The notes under the pieces were generated by a model that saw only the letters and a program-made list of their open reading frames with translations, was not told the origin of the DNA and did no database searches. Positions 8,393 through 17,119 of a DNA stretch of 64,000 nt are shown here, one piece after another. Where the stretch lies: the NCBI RefSeq assembly GCF_004944975.1, contig NZ_SPQG01000001.1, forward strand, positions 305,116 through 369,115, written 5' to 3'. Every line of letters begins with the position of its first letter. Position 1 is the first letter of the stretch. Position numbers and translations under genes: made by a program. This DNA comes from Halorhabdus amylolytica (GTDB taxonomy: Archaea > Halobacteriota > Halobacteria > Halobacteriales > Haloarculaceae).

Positions 8393-8821
8393 ATGAGCGC
8401 CGAAGCGACGGCCGAGCGTATACTGGACGTCTTAGAGGACGACGCCCAGGCCTCTTACGCCGAGATCGCAGACCGGGTTGGTGTCTCGAAGCCGACGGTC
8501 CGGAAGTACATCAGTCAACTCGAGGACGAGGGTGTCATCGTCGGGTATTCGGCGGACGTCGACCCGAAGAAACTGCCCGGCGAGAGCATCGCAATTGTCG
8601 GGATCGACGTCGAAAGCGAGGCCTACGTCGAGATGACCCGCGCCCTCAAGGAGGTCGAAGCCATCGAATCGCTGTACACCTCAAGCGGCGATCACACGCT
8701 GATGGCCGAGGTCCGGGGGGCCGACGGTGACGCACTGGGCGATGTCATCAACGACGAGATCGAAGCCCTCGAAGGGGTCGCGGCCGTCCATCCCTCGTTC
8801 CTACAGGAACGGTTGAAGTAA
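8393..8821 (+). CDS. Lrp/AsnC-family transcription regulator
   Basis: The 142-residue protein has an N-terminal winged helix-turn-helix (SYAEIADRVGVSKPTVRKYISQLEDEG, residues about 20-46). A RAM/AsnC ligand-binding domain follows (GIDVESEAYVEMTRALKEVEAIESLYTSSGDHTLMAEV). Length is normal for archaeal Lrp proteins, which form dimers or octamers and sense amino acids. Its place 85 bases after porB suggests that it responds to a metabolite linked to 2-oxoacid metabolism, but that is inference. It has its own promoter with a palindrome over the TATA box. Confidence 0.88.
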   Translation: MSAEATAERILDVLEDDAQASYAEIADRVGVSKPTVRKYISQLEDEGVIVGYSADVDPKKLPGESIAIVGIDVESEAYVEMTRALKEVEAIESLYTSSGDHTLMAEVRGADGDALGDVINDEIEALEGVAAVHPSFLQERLK

Positions 8822-8830
8822 CGGCCACCA

Positions 8831-8966
8831 CGACCGAGCGCCGGACGAATGGTCCAGGAAGGTCGACACGACCGAACGCCGGGCGAGTGGCCCGGGAGAG
8901 TCCACACCATCAAGTGTCGGACGAGTGGCCTGGGAGAGTCCAAACGATCGAGTGTCGGATGGGGAG
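8831..8966 (+). repeat. Degenerate 38-base tandem repeat, about 3.6 copies
   Basis: Units start at 8831, 8869, 8907 and 8945 with an exact 38-base period; the last is partial. Units 2 and 3 share most bases (for example CGAGTGGCC and GGGAGAGTCCA), while unit 1 is more diverged. The array fills the space between the Lrp gene and the promoter of the DHH gene. It has no convincing coding sense. Confidence 0.85.
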
Positions 8967-8998
8967 TTTTTAGGTGTTGTAGTCCCGAGAAACGGGAC
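8967..8998 (+). promoter_or_regulatory. DHH gene promoter with hairpin abutting the start codon
   Basis: TTTTTA at 8967-8972 is about 29 bases from the ATG at 8999. The inverted repeat GTCCCG (8982-8987) / CGGGAC (8993-8998), with spacer AGAAA, ends one base before the start codon. In a leaderless message it would sit at the transcription start and could act as an operator. Confidence 0.5.
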
Positions 8999-10753
8999 AT
9001 GCACACCCTGCTGGTGGTGGGCTGTGGGTCCCTTGGCGAGACGTTGCTCGACGCGCTGGCCGAGCATCGGGGACGAACCGTCGTCGTTCTAGAGGAGGGT
9101 GGCAAGCACCTGAAATCGGAGGGTTCAGGCCTCAAAGTAATCGAGGGAGATCCTACCGACGCCGAGGTGCTCGGGGAGATCGAGGATGTCAGATCGGTGC
9201 TCGTGGCGGACGAGGACCCGTCACAGAATCTGACGGCGGCCAGAGTCGCCCGCGAGGTCCACCCCGAGGCGTTCTTACTCGCCTATGTCGGGAGCGAGAC
9301 GACGGCCGACGCGCGGGCCGCCTTGCGGGACGTTGCCGACCGGATCGTCGATCCTCGTGAGGCACTGACATCGTACCTGACTGATCGCATCGGAACCGGC
9401 GGGACCTCGATACACGAACTGCGATCAGTGCTGGCCGATGTCGAGGGAGAACTCGCGATCGTCACGCACGACAATCCCGACCCGGACGCGATCGCCAGCG
9501 CGGTCGCGCTGGAGCGTATCGCCGAGCGGATGGGCTGTCCCGCTCAGGCGTGTTACTACGGATCGATCAATCATCAGGAGAACCGTGCGATGGTCAACCT
9601 GCTCGAGTACGACCTCCGGGCGCTCGACCCGGACGAGGACATTTCGGCGTTCGGCGGGTTCGCACTGGTCGATCACGCCCGGCCGGGGATCAACGACGGC
9701 TTGCCGGAAGGGACGGACGTCGACGTGGTGATCGACCACCATCCGCCACGGGGGCCGGTGGCCGCCCGGTTTACGGACCTCCGAAGCGACGTCGGCGCGA
9801 CAAGCACGCTCCTTGTGGATTACTACCGCCGGCTCGGCGTCGAGCCCGCAGGTGACGTCGCGACCGGGTTGCTGTTCGGTATCCGGGTCGACACCGACGA
9901 ATTCAGTCGCGAGGTGTCGGTCGCTGACTTCGAGGCCGGCGCCTTCCTGTTGCCCGAGGCCGACGTTGGGGCCCTGGAACGCATCGAGAACCCGAACGTG
10001 AGTTCCGCCACACTGGAGACGATTGCGGAAGCGATCATCAGCCGCCAGCGCTACGGATCGGTCCTGTTGAGCGGGGTCGGTCGGATCAGCGACCGGGATA
10101 CGCTCGCCCAGGCCGCTGACCGCCTGCTCAATCTCGACGGCGTCACGACCACGCTCGTCTACGGGATCAAGGATGGGACGATCTACGTCTCGGCACGCGC
10201 CCGAGGGACCGATCTCGACCTCGGCGAGGCGTTGCGGGCGGCGTTCGATCAGGTCGGAAGCGCGGGCGGGCACGCGGACATGGCCGGCGCCCAGATCGAA
10301 CTCGGAGTCATGGAGTGGGTCGAGGAGGGCGAGCAGTCACTCCGGGAGATCGTCGACGGACTCGTCACCGACCGGTTCCTCGAGGTCCTCGAGATGCATC
10401 CCTCGCAAATCTCGCTGGGTGCCTACGGGACAGGGGCCGACGCCGCCGTCGATCCACCGAGCGACGACTGGCCGATGGAGGGTTCGGGCGGACCCACCGA
10501 CGACGACCGGCCGACGGACGGAGCGAACGTCCGGAAGGACGATCAGTCGACCGACGAACAGGCCGACGAGACCGACGGATATGGCGACGACAGTGGGCAG
10601 GAAGACGACAGTGGACAGGAAGACGGCAGTGGGCAGGAAGACGATGATGGACGAGAAGACGACAGTGGGCAGGAAGACGATGATGGACGAGAAGACGACA
10701 GTGGGCAGGAAAACGACAGCGAGCACCGGATCGGGGGCGCCGAGCCGAACTAG
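8999..10753 (+). CDS. DHH-family phosphoesterase with N-terminal Rossmann domain and repeat tail
   Basis: The 584-residue protein has three parts. Residues 1 to about 130 form a TrkA-N-like Rossmann domain (LLVVGCGSLGETLLDAL). A DHH phosphoesterase core follows: THDNPDPDAIASAVAL near residue 157, LVDHARPG near 224 and DHHPPRGP near 246. The DHHA1 domain carries GGHADMAGAQI near 423. Metal ligands of the DHH core are present, so hydrolysis of oligoribonucleotides, pAp or cyclic-dinucleotide products is plausible; the exact substrate is not visible. The last 60 residues are a very acidic hexapeptide repeat. I used the ATG at 8999, with a promoter 29 bases upstream, instead of the longer frame from 8849, which runs through the 38-base repeats. 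Confidence 0.88.
   Translation: MHTLLVVGCGSLGETLLDALAEHRGRTVVVLEEGGKHLKSEGSGLKVIEGDPTDAEVLGEIEDVRSVLVADEDPSQNLTAARVAREVHPEAFLLAYVGSETTADARAALRDVADRIVDPREALTSYLTDRIGTGGTSIHELRSVLADVEGELAIVTHDNPDPDAIASAVALERIAERMGCPAQACYYGSINHQENRAMVNLLEYDLRALDPDEDISAFGGFALVDHARPGINDGLPEGTDVDVVIDHHPPRGPVAARFTDLRSDVGATSTLLVDYYRRLGVEPAGDVATGLLFGIRVDTDEFSREVSVADFEAGAFLLPEADVGALERIENPNVSSATLETIAEAIISRQRYGSVLLSGVGRISDRDTLAQAADRLLNLDGVTTTLVYGIKDGTIYVSARARGTDLDLGEALRAAFDQVGSAGGHADMAGAQIELGVMEWVEEGEQSLREIVDGLVTDRFLEVLEMHPSQISLGAYGTGADAAVDPPSDDWPMEGSGGPTDDDRPTDGANVRKDDQSTDEQADETDGYGDDSGQEDDSGQEDGSGQEDDDGREDDSGQEDDDGREDDSGQENDSEHRIGGAEPN
10586..10711 (+). repeat. Seven in-frame 18-base repeats in the DHH protein tail
   Basis: Seven consecutive 18-base units encode DDSGQE or DDDGRE hexapeptides (residues about 530-571). 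Units 5 and 7 are identical to unit 1 or nearly so, and units 4 and 6 are identical to each other. This indicates recent unit or two-unit duplications. The copy number is likely to vary between strains. The tail is intrinsically disordered and strongly acidic. Confidence 0.95.
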
Positions 10754-10845
10754 GGATCAGTTGCCCTGCGGGTGAGAGACGCCGGTCGAAGTGGATCGGC
10801 ACGCTGGCGTGGGATTTTTCAACCGAGACCTCTTCAGCAACGACG

Positions 10846-11646
10846 ATGGACAGTGCTGAGGACTCGCCGACCGTCGAGGAGTACATGACCCACGAGGTCG
10901 CGACGGTCGCTCCCGAGGACACGGTCAAAGCGGTAGCCAGACGGATCCGAGAGAGCGGCGATCACAGCGGCTTTCCGGTCTGTACCGACGGAGAGGTCCG
11001 TGGGTTCGTGAGTGCGAGTGATCTCTTACTCGCCGAGGAGACTGCGTCGATCGAGGACGTGATGTCCACCGACCTGATGGTCGCCCACCCCGAAATGGAC
11101 GTCGACGACGCCGCCCGCGTCATCCTCCGGTCGGGCATCCAGCGGTTGCCAGTCGTCGACGATGATGGAGCGCTCGTGGGAATCATCACAAACACGGACG
11201 TTCTCCGGAGCCAGATCGAACGCGCGACGCCCGACAAGGTCGAACAGCTGATGGAGACCATCGAAGCGGTCCACGGCGTCGATGTCACCCAGGAGCGCCG
11301 GGTGGTTTCCCTCAATAAACTCACGCCGACCCAGACGAAGGTCTACGGCGACGAACTCGAAGGACGGATGTACGAGATCGAACGTGGACTCGCCGAACCG
11401 CTGGTCGTCATCGACAACGCCGGCGACCTCCTGCTTGCAGACGGCCATCACCGGACCACTGCCGCCTCGGAACTCGGTATCGAGGAGATGGAAGCGTACG
11501 TTATCGTCGTCGACGAATCGATCGACCTCGAGATGGAGAAGACGGCCATCGAGGAGGACTTAGAGTCGATCGAGGACATCACGATCGTCGACTACGCCCG
11601 CCACCCGCTGGTGGAGACGACCGAGCGACTCCAGGACGACGAATAA
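10846..11646 (+). CDS. CBS-pair protein with ParB/SerK-like domain
   Basis: The 266-residue protein has two CBS motifs (residues about 10-66 and 72-125), which bind adenine nucleotides. They are followed by a ParB/sulfiredoxin-fold domain (about 150-250). The signature DGHHR (residues 199-203, LLLADGHHRTTAASELG) is the form found in archaeal free-serine kinase SerK, not the GERRxRA form of chromosomal ParB. The SerK glutamate in its PHEQ segment seems to be replaced here (TPTQT), so kinase activity is uncertain. Role in partitioning is unlikely: no ParA, no DNA-binding HTH. It sits between the DHH gene and acs, both on the same strand. I regard it as a nucleotide-regulated enzyme of unknown substrate. 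Confidence 0.8.
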   Translation: MDSAEDSPTVEEYMTHEVATVAPEDTVKAVARRIRESGDHSGFPVCTDGEVRGFVSASDLLLAEETASIEDVMSTDLMVAHPEMDVDDAARVILRSGIQRLPVVDDDGALVGIITNTDVLRSQIERATPDKVEQLMETIEAVHGVDVTQERRVVSLNKLTPTQTKVYGDELEGRMYEIERGLAEPLVVIDNAGDLLLADGHHRTTAASELGIEEMEAYVIVVDESIDLEMEKTAIEEDLESIEDITIVDYARHPLVETTERLQDDE

Positions 11647-11743
11647 TCCCACGCTGACGTCTCCGACCCCCGATACCAGGGAATCTCGCCTCTTTGGCCA
11701 CGTTCATATTGGCGAGCGTACACGTGTTGGCCGTGAGTTTAAC

Positions 11744-13759
11744 ATGAACGAAGATGATGATCCAGTACTGGAAGCCCGGTTGCCGGACCAGGAGTACTAT
11801 CGCCCGCCAGCGAAGTTCGTCGGGCAGGCCAACGTCACCGACCCCGCTGTCTACGAGCGTTTCGAGGCGTTCCCGGAGGGGTTCACGGAGTACGGCGAAG
11901 TGCTCACCTGGGAGGACCGCTGGGACGAGGTGTTCGACGGGAGCGATCCGCCCTTTTTCGAGTGGTTCGCCGGTGGTACGCTGAACGCCTCTGTCAACTG
12001 CGTGGACCGACACCTCGAGGAACGCAAGAACCAGGCCGCCCTGATCTGGGAAGGGGAAGGCGGAACGCAACGGACGATCACCTACCAGGACCTCCATCGA
12101 CGGATCAACGAGATGGCAGCCACCCTCAGGGAGGTCGGTGTCTCCGAGGACGACGTGGTCACGCTGCACCTTCCGATGGTCCCGGCATTGCCGATCACGA
12201 TGCTCGCATGTGCCCGTATCGGGGCCGTCCACTCGGTCGTGTTCGCGGGTTTCTCGGCACACGCCCTGGCCGACCGCCTCGAAGACGCTGACAGCGACGT
12301 CCTCGTGACGATCGACGGCTACTACCGTCGGGGGGAGTGGCTCGATCACAAGGAGAAGGCCGACGAGGCACTCGAAGAGTCTGGAACGGACGTCGAGACG
12401 ACGCTGCTGTGGTCGCGACACGACGAACTCCACGAAGGCGTCGAACTCACCGGCGAGGACCCCTACGTCCTCGTCGACGACGTCCTCGCCGAGAAACGCG
12501 GCGCGCACGTCGAACCCGTCGCTCGCGACGCCGAGGACCCCCTGTTTCTGATGTACACTTCGGGGACGACGGGAAAACCCAAGGGCTGTCAGCACCGGAC
12601 CGGGGGATACCTGGCCTACGCCGCGGGCACCTCGAAGTACGTCCTGGACATCGAGCCGACGGACACCTACTGGTGTGCGGCCGACATCGGGTGGATCACC
12701 GGCCACTCCTACATCGTCTATGGCCCGCTCGCCCTGGGCACGACCAGCGTCATGTACGAGGGTACCCCGGACTACCCCGATCGATCGCGGCTCTGGGAGA
12801 TCGCCGAACGCTACGACGTCGACATCTTCCACACCTCGCCGACGGCGATCCGGCAATTCATGAAGTGGGGCGAGCAACACCTCGCCGGCCACGACTTCGA
12901 CTTCCGGCACCTCACGACGGTTGGCGAGCCGATACAGCCCGAAGCCTGGCAGTGGTACTACGATCACGTCGGCGACGGTGATGCGGTTATCGTCGACACG
13001 TGGTGGCAGACCGAGACCGGGGGCCATCTCATCACGAACCTGCCCGCACTCGAGGACATGAAACCGGGCAGCGCGGGCCGACCCTGTCCGGGGATCGAAC
13101 CCGCACTCTACGAGGACGACGGCACGCCGATCGAGCCCGAAAGCGGCCGGGCGGGCAACCTCGTGATCGAACGGCCGTGGCCGGGAATGCTCCAGACAGT
13201 CTACGGCGACGACGAACGGTTCATCGCCGAGTACTGGCAGCGCTTCTCCGAGACTGACAGCGACGACTGGCACGACTGGGTGTACGAGACCGGCGACGGT
13301 GCCGTCCACGCTCAGGACGGCTACTACCGGGTCCTGGGCCGGCTGGATGACGTGATGAACGTCTCGGGCCACCGCCTCGGGACGATGGAACTGGAAAGCG
13401 CTGTGGCGGAGGTCGAGGCGGTCGCGGAGACCGCCGTGGTCGCCCGCGAGGACGTCGAGCGCGGCCACGTCCCCGACGTCTACGTCGTGCTCAGAGAGGG
13501 CATCGAGGAGAGCGAGGACGTCCGCCGGCAGGTGATCGAGTCCGTCGAAGACGAGATCGGCGCGTTCGCCCGCCCCGATCGCGTACTGTTCGTCTCGGAT
13601 CTGCCCAAGACCCGCTCCGGGAAGATCATGCGCCGCGTGCTCGAAAACATCTCCAACAGCGAGGATCTGGGCGACACGACGACGCTTCGAGACCCCTCGG
13701 TCCCCGACCGGATCCGCCAGCAGGTCCAGACGAACGGCGGCGAGTCACCGCGATCGTAG
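11744..13759 (+). CDS. acs: Acetyl-CoA synthetase (AMP-forming)
   Basis: The 671-residue enzyme activates acetate with ATP and CoA to acetyl-CoA. The adenylation motif YTSGTTGKPKG lies near residue 272, WWQTETGG is the acyl-adenylate motif, and GRLDDVMNVSGHRLG is the hinge to the C-terminal domain. The acetylatable lysine motif KTRSGKIMRR is near residue 622. Length matches bacterial and archaeal Acs. The tryptophan of the WWQTE motif is the residue that restricts the acyl pocket to acetate-size substrates. TATA-like TTCATATTGG at about 11703-11712 precedes it. Together with porAB upstream it marks an acetyl-CoA region. Confidence 0.92.
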   Translation: MNEDDDPVLEARLPDQEYYRPPAKFVGQANVTDPAVYERFEAFPEGFTEYGEVLTWEDRWDEVFDGSDPPFFEWFAGGTLNASVNCVDRHLEERKNQAALIWEGEGGTQRTITYQDLHRRINEMAATLREVGVSEDDVVTLHLPMVPALPITMLACARIGAVHSVVFAGFSAHALADRLEDADSDVLVTIDGYYRRGEWLDHKEKADEALEESGTDVETTLLWSRHDELHEGVELTGEDPYVLVDDVLAEKRGAHVEPVARDAEDPLFLMYTSGTTGKPKGCQHRTGGYLAYAAGTSKYVLDIEPTDTYWCAADIGWITGHSYIVYGPLALGTTSVMYEGTPDYPDRSRLWEIAERYDVDIFHTSPTAIRQFMKWGEQHLAGHDFDFRHLTTVGEPIQPEAWQWYYDHVGDGDAVIVDTWWQTETGGHLITNLPALEDMKPGSAGRPCPGIEPALYEDDGTPIEPESGRAGNLVIERPWPGMLQTVYGDDERFIAEYWQRFSETDSDDWHDWVYETGDGAVHAQDGYYRVLGRLDDVMNVSGHRLGTMELESAVAEVEAVAETAVVAREDVERGHVPDVYVVLREGIEESEDVRRQVIESVEDEIGAFARPDRVLFVSDLPKTRSGKIMRRVLENISNSEDLGDTTTLRDPSVPDRIRQQVQTNGGESPRS

Positions 13760-13784
13760 GGGCGACTCGACACGCGATCGAGGC

Positions 13785-14063
13785 TCACTCGCCACCCGGT
13801 TCGTGCGTGTCGAAACGCGCGGCGACATAGGAAACGGCGACCACCAACACGCCGACGGCGAGGCCGACCGTGACCATCCCGTAGACGGCCATACCGAACG
13901 CCGAGGCCGGTAACGGGAAGACGCCGAACAGGACGGGATCGACAACGTCCGGCCGCGTAGCACCCAGGATCGTACCCATCAAGCCCGCGATGGCGACCAC
14001 GACGAGGTAGACGACCAGGACGACCCGTCGCCCACGGATTGCGGTGGTGACTGACACACCCAA
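13785..14063 (-). CDS. Small membrane protein of cox-cluster type (2-3 helices)
   Basis: This 92-residue protein has hydrophobic segments at about residues 13-33 and 58-80, and a weaker one between them. It ends in a short acidic tail (RFDTHEPGGE). Proteins of this size and pattern lie next to cytochrome oxidase genes in haloarchaea, and I recall such proteins being called cox cluster proteins. No enzymatic motif is present. It is convergent with acs and faces the tiny ORF at 14116. Function unknown; assembly or stability of the oxidase is a guess. Confidence 0.75.
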   Translation of the reverse strand: MGVSVTTAIRGRRVVLVVYLVVVAIAGLMGTILGATRPDVVDPVLFGVFPLPASAFGMAVYGMVTVGLAVGVLVVAVSYVAARFDTHEPGGE

Positions 14064-14115
14064 CCCTTCGTGCCGGAGCCGATTAGGCTTTTCATCCCGC
14101 GCTCGAAGAACACGT

Positions 14116-14202
14116 ATGGAAGAGAAGGAACTGCTACTGGCGGCACTGGTCGCGATCGTACTGATGATGGGGATCGCCGCCTTCGTGCTGGTTCTCGGTT
14201 GA
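14116..14202 (+). CDS. 28-residue single-helix membrane microprotein
   Basis: ATG at 14116 opens a short frame that encodes a charged start (MEEKELL) and then one continuous hydrophobic helix of about 20 residues, ending VLVLG before TGA at 14200-14202. The codons are GC3-rich, and the charge pattern is that of a membrane-anchored subunit. It lies between the small cox-cluster protein and coxA, on the opposite strand from both. Single-helix microproteins are known parts of respiratory oxidases in other lineages; here this is inference. Too short to be certain. Confidence 0.55.
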   Translation: MEEKELLLAALVAIVLMMGIAAFVLVLG

Positions 14203-14241
14203 GAAGCGAGTCAAAAACAACCCGGCCGCGGTGGTCGACGA

Positions 14242-16008
14242 CTACTGGTCGGCTTCCGCCTCGCCGCCGTCAGCCATCGCTTCTTCCTCGCCGCCGTCCG
14301 GCAGCGCGAGGCGGTCGGCGTTCCAGCCGAACTCACGGGTGAACAGCCCGTCGTTCTTGAGGTCCCAGGGGTCTTCGTCAGTGAGCGTCGGTGCTTCCAG
14401 CCAGGACTGGACGACGTTCCAGACGAATATGATCTGACCGATCAGGAGGATGACAGCCCCGACCGTCGCAGCCTGGTGGAGCAGCGTGATCGCGTCCAGC
14501 GGTGCGACGGCAGGATCGAACTCGTAGCTCGCGTATCGGCGTGGCATCTCCATGTACCCGAGCAACAGCATGGCGAAGAAGGTCACGTTGGTGCCGATCA
14601 TCGACAGCCAGAAGTGCCACTTCGCCAGCGTGCGCTGGTACATCTTCCCGGTGAAGATGGGGAACCAGTAGTAGATGCCCGCGAACACCGCGAAGGCGAT
14701 CGCGCCCATGATGATGTAGTGGAAGTGCCCGACGACGTAGTAGGTGTCGTGGAGGACGAGATCGACGGGGATCGAGGCCAGGAAGACCCCGGTCACGCCG
14801 CCGATGATGAAGTTCGAGACGAACCCGATGCAAAACAGCATCGGGGCCGCGAGTTTGATCCGGCCGTTCCACATGGTGGTGATCCAGTTGAACGTTTTCA
14901 CGGCGCTGGGGACGGCGATCGCTAAAGAGACCGCCATGAACGAGGCCCGGAGACGCGGGTCGATCCCCGTCGAGAACATGTGGTGGGCCCAGACGCCGAA
15001 GGAGAGGACGCCGATGGCAAGCGTCGAGTAGACGACGAACTTGAAGCCAAAGAGCTTCCGTCCGGCGAAACGGGGGAGAATGTAACTGACCAGTCCCATC
15101 GGCGGGAGCACGAGGATGTACACCTCCGGATGGCCGAAGAACCAAAAGAGGTGTTGCCAGAGGATCGTACCGCCACCCTCACCGACCGCATAGAACAGCG
15201 TCCCGAGGTTCCGGTCCAGCAACAGCATGACGATCGCACTCCCGAGAAGCGGGAACGCGAAGAGGATAATCCCTGACTGGGTGAGCATCGTCCAGGAGAA
15301 GATGTCCAGGTTCGCCCAGTTGACGTCCTCACCGCGCTCGGTGAAGATTGTCACGATGAAGTTGATCGCCCCCATCGTCGCCGAGACGCCCGTCAGATGA
15401 AGCCCGAGCAACATGAGGTCCGCGCCGAGGTGGGCCTGTTCGACCGACAGGGGCGTGTACATCGTCCAGCTGGTCTGTGACGGGGCGATCCCCGGAATGA
15501 GGAAGCCGCCCCAAATGAGGAGCGCGCCGGGGGGCAACAGCCAGAAGGCGATCGCGTTGATCCGGGGGAATGCCATGTCGTCGGCGCCGATCAACAGCGG
15601 AATGAAGTAGTTACCAAAGGCCGCAATGATCGGCGTCCCGAACAGAAACAGCATGGTGATCCCGTGGCTCGTCAGGAAGGCATTGTATAGCTGGGGACTG
15701 ATGACGTCGGAAGCCGGCGTCAACAGTTCAAACCGCATGACCATCACCATGAGGCCGCCGACTGCCAGCGATATCAGCGCGAAGACGCCGTACAGAATAC
15801 CGATGTCCTTGTGATCGACGGTCGTAAGCCACCTGATCACGCCCGAGGGCTTCTCTCGGTGACCGTAGCCGCTCTCCTCGCCGACGGCGACGGCGCCGCC
15901 TGCCAGGGCCGTGTACCGCCGCCAGTCCTCGATCCGGGTGAGTAATGCGGCCACCCCGACGAGGACGAGCCCCATCAGCACCGTCAGCGCGAGCTGCTGT
16001 CCTGCCAT
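14242..16008 (-). CDS. coxA: Cytochrome c oxidase subunit I (haem-copper, A-type)
   Basis: The 588-residue integral membrane protein is the catalytic subunit that reduces oxygen and pumps protons. The Cu-B/haem region reads WFFGHPEVYILVLPP, with the cross-linked His-Tyr pair and the Glu of type A1. WAHHMFSTG supplies two Cu-B histidines, and VVGHFHYIIMG the high-spin and low-spin haem ligands. The D-channel entry is IGADDMAFPRINA. The N-terminus adds an extra helix before the core start (IRWLTTVDHKDIG). Acidic tail at the C-terminus. Subunits II and III are not in this window. The ATG at 16008 follows an A/T-rich promoter region. Confidence 0.93.
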   Translation of the reverse strand: MAGQQLALTVLMGLVLVGVAALLTRIEDWRRYTALAGGAVAVGEESGYGHREKPSGVIRWLTTVDHKDIGILYGVFALISLAVGGLMVMVMRFELLTPASDVISPQLYNAFLTSHGITMLFLFGTPIIAAFGNYFIPLLIGADDMAFPRINAIAFWLLPPGALLIWGGFLIPGIAPSQTSWTMYTPLSVEQAHLGADLMLLGLHLTGVSATMGAINFIVTIFTERGEDVNWANLDIFSWTMLTQSGIILFAFPLLGSAIVMLLLDRNLGTLFYAVGEGGGTILWQHLFWFFGHPEVYILVLPPMGLVSYILPRFAGRKLFGFKFVVYSTLAIGVLSFGVWAHHMFSTGIDPRLRASFMAVSLAIAVPSAVKTFNWITTMWNGRIKLAAPMLFCIGFVSNFIIGGVTGVFLASIPVDLVLHDTYYVVGHFHYIIMGAIAFAVFAGIYYWFPIFTGKMYQRTLAKWHFWLSMIGTNVTFFAMLLLGYMEMPRRYASYEFDPAVAPLDAITLLHQAATVGAVILLIGQIIFVWNVVQSWLEAPTLTDEDPWDLKNDGLFTREFGWNADRLALPDGGEEEAMADGGEAEADQ

Positions 16009-16201
16009 GGGGAATTCTCCGGGAGGTTCCTACTAAAAGGGTGCGTTGTCGGCACCATTCTCTTATGGTCCCTTCCCCCGATAGCGGGGGTTATTTAGGT
16101 TCTAGCGAGGGAAGAACGAAAGCACTCGACCGAGAAGACAACAGAGGCCACTGGAGGGACTTAGACCGTGCGACAGGGACACATCCACTCGCCGAGGGCA
16201 G

Positions 16202-16474
16202 TCACTCCCGGGTCTCGGGCAGCACGCCCGGCGGTTCCTCGGGTTCGCCGTCGCGTTCGGCGTTGGCGACAGCCCGCCCCGCGTAGTAGGTGAGGACGGC
16301 GAGCAGGACGATCATCGAGCCGACGATCGCAAGCTGGAGGCCCGACGCCACGGGGTCGAAGCCGAAGGGACTGGCGAGGACGAAGGCGGCGAAAAAGAAC
16401 ACGAGGATGCCCAGGGGGATGACGTTGACCAGGAGATCGAGCAGCGTCTCGTGATCGAGCGGACCGATTTCCAT
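16202..16474 (-). CDS. Small two-helix membrane protein of cox-cluster type
   Basis: This 90-residue protein has two hydrophobic helices (about 14-34 and 45-66) and a charged Glu/Pro-rich tail. It starts MEIGPLDHETLLDLLVNV. It lies upstream of coxA on the same strand, with 193 bases between them. The pattern matches haloarchaeal small proteins encoded with cytochrome oxidase (I recall DUF6684 for this type). No catalytic residues can be identified. Confidence 0.75.
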   Translation of the reverse strand: MEIGPLDHETLLDLLVNVIPLGILVFFFAAFVLASPFGFDPVASGLQLAIVGSMIVLLAVLTYYAGRAVANAERDGEPEEPPGVLPETRE

Positions 16475-16580
16475 GGTTGGCCGTTCGCCACAAACCGTAA
16501 ATAGGCTGTTGAAACCGGAAATCGGGCCGACTCGCCGGTAGAGAACCGGCCGAACCGACTACGAGGAAACCACTTCGACA

Positions 16581-16970
16581 TCATTCCAACAGATAGCCAA
16601 CCAGACCGACGACAAGGAGAATCACACCAGCCCCGGCGATCGCGAGGCCACGGCCGACGATCCCACCGGGGTCACTCACGACCGCAAGGACGTCAAGCGT
16701 CGTCGGATCGACCTGCGTCCCGACGACCGCGATTCCGAGGACGGCGAAGGCGACGCCGAGACCCGCGAGCGGACGCCAGACGTCGGTGGCATAGTCCGAT
16801 TCACGCAGGATCCCCGCCACGCTACCCGCCAGCAGCAACAACCCGCCGACTGCGACGGGATAGAGTCCGACGAAGATCCCGAGTTCCGAGAGGGCGAACC
16901 CGAGGGCGACGAAGACCGGCCACGGACTGGCACGGCGGTACCCTCCGGCGGCATCAACCTGCTCGCTCAT
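16581..16970 (-). CDS. Four-helix membrane protein of cox-cluster type
   Basis: This 129-residue protein has four hydrophobic segments (about 15-35, 40-58, 67-87, 103-127) and an N-terminal MSEQVDAAGGYRRASPW. The start at 16970 was chosen because the frame upstream to 17102 overlaps the promoter of the divergent gene and looks non-coding. It is probably transcribed with the two-helix gene and coxA. Function unknown; context suggests a role with the terminal oxidase. Confidence 0.75.
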   Translation of the reverse strand: MSEQVDAAGGYRRASPWPVFVALGFALSELGIFVGLYPVAVGGLLLLAGSVAGILRESDYATDVWRPLAGLGVAFAVLGIAVVGTQVDPTTLDVLAVVSDPGGIVGRGLAIAGAGVILLVVGLVGYLLE

Positions 16971-17119
16971 GGGAGAGAATTGGGCCGGAGCCCGGAAAGG
17001 TCCATCGGAGCCGGTGGTCTCTCCGTCAACTATGGGCAACGAGGTAGCGAGCGGCCGGGAGGGGCGTCCTTCGATCGCGGGCGCAAAGTATATGCCGTGC
17101 ATACGACTTGTTCAGGACA

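Noticed and set aside
8849-8998. Upstream extension of the DHH protein
   Set aside because: It translates the 38-base tandem repeats. The conserved Rossmann start and the TATA box fit the ATG at 8999.
10846-11646. Chromosome partition ParB
   Set aside because: No ParA, no parS-like site and no HTH. DGHHR fits SerK-like proteins better.
13739-13783. Possible 3'-end copy after acs
   Set aside because: The bases before the acs stop and those just after share ggcga-tc and gcgatcg, but only with gaps and at about three quarters identity over 20 bases. Too weak to count with the other duplications.
15413-15814. Plus-strand frames within coxA
   Set aside because: They are shadows of coxA with no independent features.
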